Part shown: in pieces, positions 1-18,423 of the stretch
Layout: each line of letters starts with the position of its first letter
Position numbering within the stretch: the first letter of the stretch is position 1
Source: Mastigias papua
Taxonomy: Eukaryota; Cnidaria; Scyphozoa; Rhizostomeae; Mastigiidae
Assembly: GCA_964019165.1 (NCBI GenBank)
Contig: OZ025268.1
Location: 21,138,274 to 21,202,273 of the forward strand
Length of the DNA: 64,000 bases
Direction: 5' to 3'
Position numbers and translations under genes: made by a program
Notes under the pieces: model-generated
The model's input: the letters and a program-made list of their open reading frames with translations, nothing else
What the model was told of the DNA's origin: nothing
Databases searched by the model: none

Positions 1-1459
1 ACTCATTCACAACTTGCACCCTATCTTTCATCTCCATTTGTACTTTCTCCATCCATGGCATTTCTGGTGTTTTTTCATCTTTTTCCCATATTCCAGCCCA
101 AAAATCCTCAAATCGTTCCATTGGAGGTGGTTTTCCTTCATAATCAATCCTTTCCAGTGATTTAAAGAAACTTTTCTGGTCTCTTTCAAAGTTAGCATTG
201 TCTCTTATCCTGTTTCCCCTTTCTATCATCTTTTCCAGCTTCACCTTTTTATATCGCAGTTGATCTAACCACTTCTCTTTAGCTCTTCTGATGTTAGTCG
301 AAGTCGTGTCTGACTCATTCATTAAGTGCTTTAAATCCTTCAAGATCGTTTTCTCTTTGGCTGTAGCCTTTCTCTTCAGCTTTCGCCTCTGTAATTCATT
401 CCCAGCTCTAGCTATAACTTGTCTAAGTCTTTTCATTTCTTGTTTCAGTTTTCTCACTCTCCTGTTCCCAGTACCTGGCTTTTGCCTTCCAATTGTACTC
501 TTTGCTGTTTGTGGTAACCCCATTTTAATCTCTAGAGCCCTACCCATAGCATACACCTTGTCAGTTATTTCTGGTATTGTGTCTACTCCTCTAAGAGAAA
601 GCCGCAAAACACCATCTGCTTTCTTTTGCAACTCAACAGGCACCTTGAGCTTCTTCAGTTTCTCTCTTGGGTTGATTGCTGTCAAGGTGCTACTAGTTAG
701 ACTCTGAAGTTGGTCATTAAATATAGACATCAATTCTTTATCTACAAAATCATCACTGTCTTCCACCGCTTCATCACATTCTACATATGTTTCATCATGC
801 TGTCCATGACCAGAAATTGCTCTCTGTTGTTCACCTGCTTGAGTTTCCCAACTGTCATTCTCTAAGTTACTTTCTTGTCGCACTAATATCAAATTAGTGA
901 TGGTTTGTTCTTTCCGGAACCGCGATGCATTGTCGCGTAGCTTTTGCATGCTAGCTGCTGCATATTCTGGGTACTCTTCGATCCATCTATCTTTCACACG
1001 TTTCATAAAACCTCTTCCTCTTCTTCTTTCTTCATTGTCAATTTGCACCAATCTCACTTTCATCTCAGTTGTCCATTCTATAACATGGGATTGACTACTC
1101 ATTTCTCCTGCTTGTCTGCTTACCACGTTTTCTTGTAAGCTTCCCCAGCCCTCCTTGGCAAATCGCTTGGCATTGTCTATTAAGTTCTGAGCTGTCCTCC
1201 GTTTCTCTGGATACTCTCCATGCCATCGTTCTTTTATCCTTTTCATGAAGTTCTTTCCTTTCAGCCTCTCTTCCCTGTCGATTTCTACTACTCTTTTCTT
1301 TTCTTCATCAGTCCATACTCTATCATTTATTGTATGAAATCTATTGTCTAGTGTCTGGTCTGCTATCTTTTCAGCATCAGCTAACTGGGCCACTGTTTTG
1401 TTTGCAGAAACAGACGTAAAGTGTGGTTGATTTTGATAATTATAATCCAAGTCTTCCAT
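1..1459 (-). CDS. Non-LTR retroelement ORF, N-terminal part, two Myb-like modules (cut by window edge)
   Basis: An open frame of 486 codons reads without a stop from an ATG at 1459 to the window edge, so only the N-terminus is visible. Two similar modules lie at residues about 48-100 and 128-181. Each has a WT...W pair with 30 residues between the tryptophans (W49/W79 and W129/W159), a shared FMKR core and a following N-A-x-R-F segment, as expected of Myb/SANT-like helix-turn-helix DNA-binding domains. A long basic, helical stretch (residues about 300-430) follows, rich in KLK, RRLRQ and KRK. The reverse transcriptase would lie to the left of the window. The leader upstream shares 219 bp with the complete element at 2020-5788, so I infer a related R2/R4-type element. 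The ORF looks intact, with no frameshift or stop. The exact family and the function of the modules are inference. Confidence 0.72.
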   Translation of the reverse strand, partial: MEDLDYNYQNQPHFTSVSANKTVAQLADAEKIADQTLDNRFHTINDRVWTDEEKKRVVEIDREERLKGKNFMKRIKERWHGEYPEKRRTAQNLIDNAKRFAKEGWGSLQENVVSRQAGEMSSQSHVIEWTTEMKVRLVQIDNEERRRGRGFMKRVKDRWIEEYPEYAAASMQKLRDNASRFRKEQTITNLILVRQESNLENDSWETQAGEQQRAISGHGQHDETYVECDEAVEDSDDFVDKELMSIFNDQLQSLTSSTLTAINPREKLKKLKVPVELQKKADGVLRLSLRGVDTIPEITDKVYAMGRALEIKMGLPQTAKSTIGRQKPGTGNRRVRKLKQEMKRLRQVIARAGNELQRRKLKRKATAKEKTILKDLKHLMNESDTTSTNIRRAKEKWLDQLRYKKVKLEKMIERGNRIRDNANFERDQKSFFKSLERIDYEGKPPPMERFEDFWAGIWEKDEKTPEMPWMEKVQMEMKDRVQVVNE

Positions 1460-1983
1460 ATAGTGTGAATTTGAACGCACGGGTATAAAACGTCCATCCA
1501 GGGTTGCCCGGCACTCTGGATAAGGCTGTATTATGATAGAGTCGCCACTCTTCTACCAGATCCCGCGATTGGTGACCTCATTACGCAGTGGCCATTCACC
1601 TATATCGGCGCGGTACCTTCAGGTTACGGGTACAATTGTTCGTGTAGCCTCCACTAGATAATTTGCTTATAACAGGTAAAGAGCATTATCTACCCTACTA
1701 TCGGACATCGGACATATACTTTCAATAATCCATTTGTCCAGGTTTTTAATCGGAGTTTTCCTTCTCCTAGGAGGGTTGTCAACCAAGACTAAAGAGTCCC
1801 CCCTACCCATAAGACAGACTAACCCCCGCCGGATGCCAACCCGGTACTTCAAGGTCTCGGGGAGAGCTGACAGGTACTACACCTTGCTCAAGGGTGACCT
1901 GGAGGTAGTTGTGGCAAAGGGTAACCTCATTATCCCACGTTGAAACTCCACAACCGGTTGCAGTTTTACGTCATACCCAGGAC

Positions 1984-1986
<3 letters not shown>
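1460..1986 (-). repeat. 5' leader of the left retroelement; contains 219-bp block shared with 5570-5788
   Basis: Positions 1768-1986 align without gaps to 5570-5788 at an offset of 3802, with about 17 mismatches by eye (about 92% identity). Both copies abut a TAA/ATT microsatellite on the side that would be the element's 5' end. The part from 1460 to 1767 has no counterpart in the other element. Substitutions between the copies fall mostly at first and second codon positions of the plus-strand open frame, which argues against protein coding and for a conserved RNA or 5' UTR. Confidence 0.7.

Positions 1987-2020
<34 letters not shown>
1985..2020. repeat. (ATT)n microsatellite between the two retroelements
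   Basis: A run of about 11 ATT units. On the element strand this reads as a TAA-type repeat between the 3' end of the right-hand element and the 5' leader of the left-hand element. It could be a 3' tail or an insertion target. Confidence 0.9.
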
Positions 2021-2021
<1 letters not shown>

Positions 2022-2119
2022 GTAGATATGTACAATCACGGGTTTGATGTTTTCCGGTTAACGCCTTGAAAGCAAATTACAACAAGTAACTAAAGGTTTC
2101 AAAGTCACTCCCACTCTCT

Positions 2120-5100
2120 TCAGGTCTCTAGCACCTTCCTCAATATTCTCGCTGTTCCTAATATTGCTGTGTTCTGCACATGTCCTATATTCAAAGTAAT
2201 CCCAATCTTCTCTATATACTTATCTAATTCCTTTGACACTGCCCCCAACGCACCGACAACAATTGGTATGACAATCACTTTCTTCATGCCCCACATGGCT
2301 GCTACTTCTCTTTTCAAGTCTCCATACTTTTCAATTTTCTCTCTCTCCTTAGATCTTATACGAGAATCCCACGGGACTGCTACATCAATGATTTTGCACT
2401 CCTTTAACTCTTCATTTACCAATACAATGTCTGGTCTTCGTGCTTCAATCTCATGATCACACTGGATAGTGAAATCCCATAATACTTTGATACTTCCCTT
2501 TCTTATAACCCCCTCTGGTTTATGCTCATACCACTTTGATGTCCTCTCTAAGCCAAATTCCCCACACAATTCCCAATGTACTTTCCTTGCAATGGTATCA
2601 TGTCGCCTCTTGTATTCTCGCTGTGCCAACATCTTGCATTCACTCACTATATGGCTAACAGTTTCTCCTTTTTCCCCACAGAGCCTACACAGAGGTGATT
2701 CAGCGGTATTATCAATGTGATGCTTAACATAGTTTGTCCGCAGTGCTTGGTCCTGCGCAGCACATATTAGTGACTCTGTGCAACCTTTCAACCCGCCGTT
2801 TTTGAGCCATCCCCAGGTCTTATCTTTATCGACACTTTCATCCATCTCTCTAGCATATTGTCCATGCATTCTTTTCTCCTTCCAGGCATGTTCTCTTTCA
2901 TTGATCAGCATTTGTTTGAAATCTTCCGGCCTTACTGCTTCCTCCGTTTTGATAATCCCCTTAGTACTCACTACTTTCAGCATTAGCTCATTACTTTGTT
3001 TAACGTACCAGCCTAACCTGTTTTCTTCACTCTTGATACAAGTGTCGCAACTAATTAGTCCCCTCCCTCCTTTATGTCGTGGTACATACAAACGCGCAAC
3101 ATCACTCTTTGGGTGCAGGACTTTATACATTGTCAACAACTTCCTAGTCCTCCTGTCCATCCATTCAAGTTCTTCCTTTGTCCACTTCAGCAAACCAGCT
3201 CCATATCTTAAGACAGGGATCGCCCACGTATTTATTGCCCTTATAATATTGCGACCATTTAGTTTTGACTTCAAAATCAATCGTGTCCTTCTCAGATATT
3301 CATGCTTCAACTTGTCTTTCATTTCTTTTTCCTTTAATTTGTCCAGTTCCAGTATTCCGAGGTACCTATAGCCGTCCTTTTCTACTTCCTTTATTGTCTC
3401 ACCATTTGGCAATACTATACCATCTGTACTGCTTAATTTTCCTCTTTTCATGATCACTACACCACACTTCTTTGTGCCGAATTCCATTCCTATATCTGTA
3501 CTGACACCTTGAACTGTCTTGACCAAGCTGTCAATTTCTCTTTCACTACTTCCAAATAATTTCAAATCATCCATAAACAATAGATGGTTCACCTTCAAAT
3601 TTCCGTCTTTAATAACATAGCCAGCCTTAATCTTTCTAAGAATCTTAGTCAATGGTATCATGCAGACTACAAACAGCAAAGGTGAAAGACTATCGCCTTG
3701 AAAGATCCCCCTGTTAATGCTAACTTTTCCAAGAAACTCCCCACAGGATGTCAGCTCTGTTGTCCATTTTGTCATGGTATTGTCTATGAAGTTCTTTATG
3801 TTCTCTGAAATACCGGCCAGCTCTAAGCACTCTAAAATCCAAGAATGTGGAACCAGGTCATATGCCTTGCGATAGTCAACCCATGCCATGGCTAAGTTTT
3901 TATGCTTTTGTTTACAATCTTGCAAAATCATTTTGTCTATAAGAATTTGATCTTTTGTACCACTGCTTTTCTTTCTACATCCTTTCTGCTCTTGGGGTAA
4001 TTTATTATGCTCATCTAAGAATGCATACATTTGTCCTGCAAGTACTCCAGTTAGCAATTTCCACATAACTGGCAAACAAGATATGGGTCTGTAATTGTCA
4101 ACTGCATTACCCTTTGATTGATCCTTCTGACATAAATAAGTCTTTCCATAAGTCATCCAGTTTGGTACAGCTACTCCGTTATTAATCATATCATTCATTT
4201 GGCTCGCAATTCTGTCATGCAATGCAGTCAACTTTTTTATCCAATAACCCTGAACACCATCAGGGCCCGGAGCTTTCCAATTTGGTATCTTTTTGCACTG
4301 CGCTTTTATCAAGCTTTCTGTGATAACTACGTTCTCCTGCTGTACACTATCTTTCTCTGCTCTCAAGTCTTTTAGCCATTCTGCACTTTTATTATGATAT
4401 TTCTCATTGCCCCATATATCTCTCCAAAATGCTGTGCACAATTGAGCATCAGGTTTTACTTCTTCTCTGTGGTTATCTCCACTAAAAGATTGGTAAACTC
4501 TTTTTTGGTCGTAACGAAACATTCTATTTTGCTTGTATTGTTCTATTCTCTGCTCATACCTTCTAATTTTAGCTGTTTTTGCACTAAGTCTTTGCTTCAG
4601 TTCCTCGATTACATTATTCAATCCTTTTGTCTTGATGTGATATTTCTGCTCCAGGCTTTTGTATTTCCCTTTCTTCCTTATTTCATTTCTTTTGTATCTC
4701 TCCAAAATGTTTATATGCTTTCTTATCTCGTTTATTTTTTGTCTTATTCGTCTTTTCCAGAATGGCTCCTTTATTCTACCTGGTCTGTCATCATTAACCT
4801 TCAGCCCCACTCTCTGTCCTACGTACGCAGCCACTGCACCAATCAGTCTATTGGTATCTGAAATTGTTGCAGTCTGTATGAGCCCAATCACTTTATTCAC
4901 TTTTTTTGTTTCTTGATCTAATTTACTCCTCTCAATTTTCTTAAATCCCCTAGGAACATTAAAGCTACGTTCTGTCATTCTGTCAACTATACTTATTATC
5001 ATCTCCCTTTCTTCCTCAGTCATATCATCTCTTGGCATTTCGAATTCAACCTGCTCTTGCTCTACTTCCTGTACAGTCACATCCTCTATAGCATCAGAAT

Positions 5101-5503
5101 CTCTCACATCAACAGGAGCAACATCTGTTTCTAACTCTTCTAACACTCTTCGTTTAATCGTCTCAAGTTCTACCCGTGTCAGCCATTCATTTTTTCTGAT
5201 CGCTCTTACCTGATCACACAAACGTTGTTCACTACATTTTAGCATTTCTCTTTCATTCCATATCCTATGCATTCTCTGTCTATATCCTCTCAGTGGCTTG
5301 TCGTTTTCATCCACTGGATTACTGAGGTAATAACATTCCATAACAGCAACATTAATCGCCTTTGTCCATTTCATTCTGGCAGTCACATGATTACGACCGG
5401 GCCCACGCTGCTCATCCATGGGATCCCTGCCGGGCGAAGAACCTTCATCATTGCTGAATCCAGTCCCATTAACGCCGTTATTTGATATATCATTAATAGA
5501 CAT
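2120..5503 (-). CDS. Reverse transcriptase / restriction-like endonuclease polyprotein
   Basis: This 1127-aa protein copies element RNA at a nicked genomic target. I chose the ATG at 5503; the frame opens three codons earlier at a TTG. From the N-terminus it shows a Myb-like module (WT...W, then RGYRQRM), a basic coiled region, and an RT domain. The RT contains the WKAPGPDGVQGYW motif, motif A (AWVDYRKAYD), motif B (NRGIFQGDSLSPLLF) and a catalytic FMDD box near 3566-3577, where many RTs have YADD or YMDD. A CX2CX8HX4C knuckle lies near 2636-2695. A PD-(D/E)XK-like endonuclease follows, with RPDIV near 2425, then IIDVAVP and KYGDLKREV. No N-terminal C2H2 zinc finger is seen, unlike classic R2. 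All catalytic residues appear present and there is no frameshift, so it may be functional. The clade (R2 or R4) needs a tree. Confidence 0.88.
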   Translation of the reverse strand: MSINDISNNGVNGTGFSNDEGSSPGRDPMDEQRGPGRNHVTARMKWTKAINVAVMECYYLSNPVDENDKPLRGYRQRMHRIWNEREMLKCSEQRLCDQVRAIRKNEWLTRVELETIKRRVLEELETDVAPVDVRDSDAIEDVTVQEVEQEQVEFEMPRDDMTEEEREMIISIVDRMTERSFNVPRGFKKIERSKLDQETKKVNKVIGLIQTATISDTNRLIGAVAAYVGQRVGLKVNDDRPGRIKEPFWKRRIRQKINEIRKHINILERYKRNEIRKKGKYKSLEQKYHIKTKGLNNVIEELKQRLSAKTAKIRRYEQRIEQYKQNRMFRYDQKRVYQSFSGDNHREEVKPDAQLCTAFWRDIWGNEKYHNKSAEWLKDLRAEKDSVQQENVVITESLIKAQCKKIPNWKAPGPDGVQGYWIKKLTALHDRIASQMNDMINNGVAVPNWMTYGKTYLCQKDQSKGNAVDNYRPISCLPVMWKLLTGVLAGQMYAFLDEHNKLPQEQKGCRKKSSGTKDQILIDKMILQDCKQKHKNLAMAWVDYRKAYDLVPHSWILECLELAGISENIKNFIDNTMTKWTTELTSCGEFLGKVSINRGIFQGDSLSPLLFVVCMIPLTKILRKIKAGYVIKDGNLKVNHLLFMDDLKLFGSSEREIDSLVKTVQGVSTDIGMEFGTKKCGVVIMKRGKLSSTDGIVLPNGETIKEVEKDGYRYLGILELDKLKEKEMKDKLKHEYLRRTRLILKSKLNGRNIIRAINTWAIPVLRYGAGLLKWTKEELEWMDRRTRKLLTMYKVLHPKSDVARLYVPRHKGGRGLISCDTCIKSEENRLGWYVKQSNELMLKVVSTKGIIKTEEAVRPEDFKQMLINEREHAWKEKRMHGQYAREMDESVDKDKTWGWLKNGGLKGCTESLICAAQDQALRTNYVKHHIDNTAESPLCRLCGEKGETVSHIVSECKMLAQREYKRRHDTIARKVHWELCGEFGLERTSKWYEHKPEGVIRKGSIKVLWDFTIQCDHEIEARRPDIVLVNEELKECKIIDVAVPWDSRIRSKEREKIEKYGDLKREVAAMWGMKKVIVIPIVVGALGAVSKELDKYIEKIGITLNIGHVQNTAILGTARILRKVLET

Positions 5504-5569
5504 AACACTCAAGTGAGGATAGTGGATTTTGGTTGCACCACAACCGGTATTTTTATTGTGACACCATCA

Positions 5570-5787
5570 CTAGGAGGGTTGCCAACCAAGGCTGAAGAGT
5601 CCCTCCTACCCATGAGACAGACTAGCCCCCGCCGGACGCCAACCCGGAACTTCATGGTCTCGGGGAGAGCTAACAGGTACTACACCTTGCTCAAGGGTGA
5701 CCTGGAGGTAATTGTGGCAAAGGGTAACCTCATTATCCCACGTCGAAACTCCACAACCGGATGCAGTTTAATGTCATACCCAGGACG

Positions 5788-5788
<1 letters not shown>
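5570..5788 (-). repeat. 219-bp leader block of the complete retroelement
   Basis: The second copy of the block at 1768-1986, same orientation, immediately upstream of the intact ORF and next to the 5785-5843 microsatellite. It includes a short palindrome GGTTGGCAACC on the element strand. R2-type elements often carry a self-cleaving HDV-like ribozyme at the 5' end; I looked for one and could not confirm it by eye. Confidence 0.7.
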
Positions 5789-5843
<55 letters not shown>

Positions 5844-5951
5844 CATTAGTAGCCAATGGTACACTACCAATTATATGCGAGGTGTATTATTGTAAGTAAC
5901 AGATATATACATATGAAAGTTTAAAAAAAAAATTATTATTATTATTATTAG
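5785..5951. repeat. (ATT)n microsatellites at the element's 5' flank
   Basis: A long TTA/ATT run to about 5843 and a shorter one at about 5934-5951. The long run borders the retroelement leader. Confidence 0.85.
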
Positions 5952-6258
5952 GTCTATGAAACATGGAAGAGAGAACTCTTTCGTAGTAAGAAGGATTTTG
6001 ATAGAAAAGTGACTAGCAGCTTTTTCTCGTTATGATCCCTCTTTTTTGTTTCGTTTTGTATACAAATGGACCGTATAGTTACCATCTGGGTATAAGAATT
6101 CATTTACCCTTGGTTTTAAATTGTGTATTTGGGTGATATCGATGTGTATTACATTACTTTATGATGAGCCACATTATATTTCTTTGATATTTGTATTGAT
6201 ATTGATATTGATATTGATCATGCACTGTCATAGTTGGTATGATTTGCCGTTTTCATAG
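5952..6258. other. Non-coding interval, probably DDX23 intron
   Basis: No gene is recognised here. A short GATATT repeat lies at about 6186-6218. An acceptor-like TTTTCATAG ends at 6258, just before the first recognisable DDX23 codons. Confidence 0.5.
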
Positions 6259-16385
<10,127 letters not shown>

Positions 16386-16631
16386 GAGAAGAACCTTATT
16401 GCCCCAAACTTTGCATGTGGTCCTTATAACTAGTAACATTTTTCATAGCATTCCATGTTGAATGCTAACAGTACATTATGACATTATGATGTAGTAGCTG
16501 TCTCTTCATTTCCTTATGACATACCTTGAATGTGAAATAGCACTGTTGTAGTATCATTTACTTAAATCGATTCAAACTGAATCGGCCCTGTCATTCTATT
16601 CATTTGAAATATCAAAGATAGGTTGGGATGG

Positions 16632-16889
16632 TTAGGGACGGGTCATTAATTACTTGTGGGGAGGGGGTGGAAGACATTCTCATATATTTGATGGAATTTT
16701 CGTCCCCCCTCTCAGATTTGTGTAGATATTTTGATCCCCACTCCAGGACTTCAGAAGAAACTCCATATTCCTTCTCTTGAAATGCTCTTTATTTTTCATC
16801 CCCCCGCCCTCTGAGTGTGCAGAATTTTGGTACCCCCTCCCAGATGTCTTCCACCCCCTCCCCTGGAAGAATTGATGACCGATCCCTTA
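16632..16889. mobile_element. MITE with ~48-bp terminal inverted repeats
   Basis: The left end, about TTAGGGACGGGTCATTAATT, pairs with the reverse complement of the right end, which reads about TTAAGGGATCGGTCATCAAT. Both continue into GGGGAGGGGGTGGAAGACAT. The element is about 258 bp with no coding capacity. Its termini resemble those of the larger element at 57085-57554. Confidence 0.75.
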
Positions 16890-17538
16890 AATCGATAGCA
16901 GCCATAACTATTGTTGCCGAAACCAGTAGAAAATTTATGACTTATACGCAATTTTCATTTTAGCACAGTTCAGAATGTTCTTTTATCATATCCGCCCTTT
17001 TTCAATCGACCCCGTCAGTCTTTTTACTTACTTCAGTAGCATCCAGCTTTATTATGCTTTGACACCTTATTGTGTCGCTATAAATAATAGCCTTTCAAAT
17101 GTTCATATTAGATGTATCATTGCATGGTTTATGGTACAAAACTACAGTTGACAATTACTGTTCATTTGACAATAGTACATCATTGAATCGTAGATCATTT
17201 TCACTCTTATGGATGGTCTCATCAATCGAGCAGATTTCATTCAGTGGCTGTATTCCCTGTGAATTATTAGAATTTCTGACGTCATAGTAGAATAGGTGCA
17301 TAGTAAATGCATATCATGTGATAAGTTTAAAGACTGATATTCATCAGGGAATCTTGGAATTTGCCAAAAAAGATTGTTACAAATGTCTATATCCACCGAT
17401 ACCAGTTGTGTCTTATCTGTTCACTATTAGACAATCGCAGCCAAAAGTCATATGGCATTAAAATCCCAGAACATATCATAGAGATGGAACATATACAGTA
17501 CTTTTTGAAATGCCGGAAGTAGCACCCTTCTCCCTTAC

Positions 17539-17917
17539 GAGGTTTGGACGGGGGGGGGGGAAGGAATTCCACATCTCCTGAAAATGAGTTTTGTTTAACG
17601 ACAACGAACTCGTTTTCATTTTCGGAAACAAGTAGCGCTCGCAGGATAATATCAAATAACTTTTCAGGTTACATCCACGAGCCTGAAATATCATTTCATT
17701 ATATAATTGCTTATTTAATACTTGTTTATTTGCATGAAGAGCATAGCATTTTTCTTGGAAATGCCCGAGGGAAAGCCGATTGAAAGCTTGTTGTTAAACT
17801 TTGGAACTGCATCTTTGCTCTGCGAGTGCAACTTAACTTCATAACGAAAACGAGTCAATTATCGCTAAACAAAACTCGTTTTCGGCTGATGTAGAATTCC
17901 TCCCCTGTGCAAAACTA
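17539..17917. mobile_element. MITE with long imperfect inverted repeats and 8-9 bp target duplication
   Basis: Arms of about 75 bp (about 17540-17625 and 17840-17917) share AGGAATTC, then a CATC..GAAAA.GAGTTTTGTTTA core, then ACTCGTTTTC. Direct copies of CTCCCTTAC lie just outside both ends (17530-17538 and 17918-17926), consistent with an 8-9 bp target-site duplication, as in hAT-type elements. Confidence 0.7.
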
Positions 17918-18035
17918 CTCCCTTACCCCCATCAAAGCATAGCGTGTGCTAAGCCTTATAGACAATTGTACAAAACAAACGAAACTTTCGACTAGACATT
18001 GTTTTTACGGAGGAGGGGACCGTCTTTTTTCATAC

Positions 18036-18326
18036 CTCATCGTTGTCTCAGTATTGTCATATGAATTACTGTGATCACAGGTTTTCCAGGGGCTTTTAGC
18101 AGTGATTTTAGTCTCGTCTAATGACCTATGTTCATAACTGATAATCGTACCGGATGTACTAGGATTTCCTGTACCTATAGCAATCATTTGTTCTTTTGTG
18201 ATGTTTTGACTACGTTTTCGTTTGTTCGCAATAGGAGCCGCACTTTGCATCATTTCCTGCTTCTTTTCAGTGCCAGTGTTGTCTTGCTGGGGTTTCCTCT
18301 TGACATCTCCACGCTGCATCAAGGTA
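18036..18326 (-). other. Orphan exon-like open frame, unknown product
   Basis: On the minus strand an open segment of 291 nt is bounded by a good acceptor (pyrimidine-rich, ending TTTGACAG) and a good donor (ATGAG then GTATG). The encoded 96 residues are K/R/Q/E/N-rich, including a basic NKRKRSQN patch, and look more protein-like than the opposite strand. I found no partner exon nearby and recognise no family. It lies about 100 bp upstream of the EMI-collagen start, on the other strand. It may be an exon of an unknown gene or chance. Confidence 0.25.
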
Positions 18327-18423
18327 CTGTCAAAGACAGGGAGGAGCAGTTAGAGTTCACATTTGAATGGTTACTGTTTGTGCTGTATGCAATTGATACT
18401 TACATAGAGCGTTAGTCATCAAG

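Larger units (their letters stand above)
2020..5788 (-). mobile_element. Complete RLE-type (R2/R4-like) non-LTR retrotransposon
   Basis: On the minus strand the element runs from a leader of about 285 bp (5788-5504) through one ORF of 1127 codons to a short 3' UTR of about 100 bp, with ATT/TAA repeats at both ends (1985-2020 and 5785-5843). Its single ORF, C-terminal CCHC knuckle and restriction-like endonuclease place it among early-branching non-LTR elements (R2, R4/Dong, NeSL). The ORF is uninterrupted, suggesting recent activity. The Dong element is known to insert into TAA repeats; the TAA flanks suggest, but do not prove, a similar preference here. Confidence 0.8.
16386..18423. other. 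Intergenic spacer between DDX23 and the EMI-collagen gene
   Basis: Contains two MITE-like elements (16632-16889 and 17539-17917) and a minus-strand exon-like ORF (18036-18326), all listed separately. I see no other gene in it. Confidence 0.6.

Noticed and set aside
2169..4916. Several plus-strand ORFs of 60-197 codons
   Set aside because: Shadows of the minus-strand RT/endonuclease ORF.
5513..5899. Plus-strand 128-codon ORF over the retroelement leader
   Set aside because: The copy at 1734-1943 has a stop in the same frame and the differences are mostly non-synonymous; it ends in a poly-Leu microsatellite reading.
5952..6010. Possible exon VYETWKRELFRSKKDFDRK upstream of DDX23
   Set aside because: It has splice-like edges but does not resemble DDX23 sequence and does not extend the alignment.
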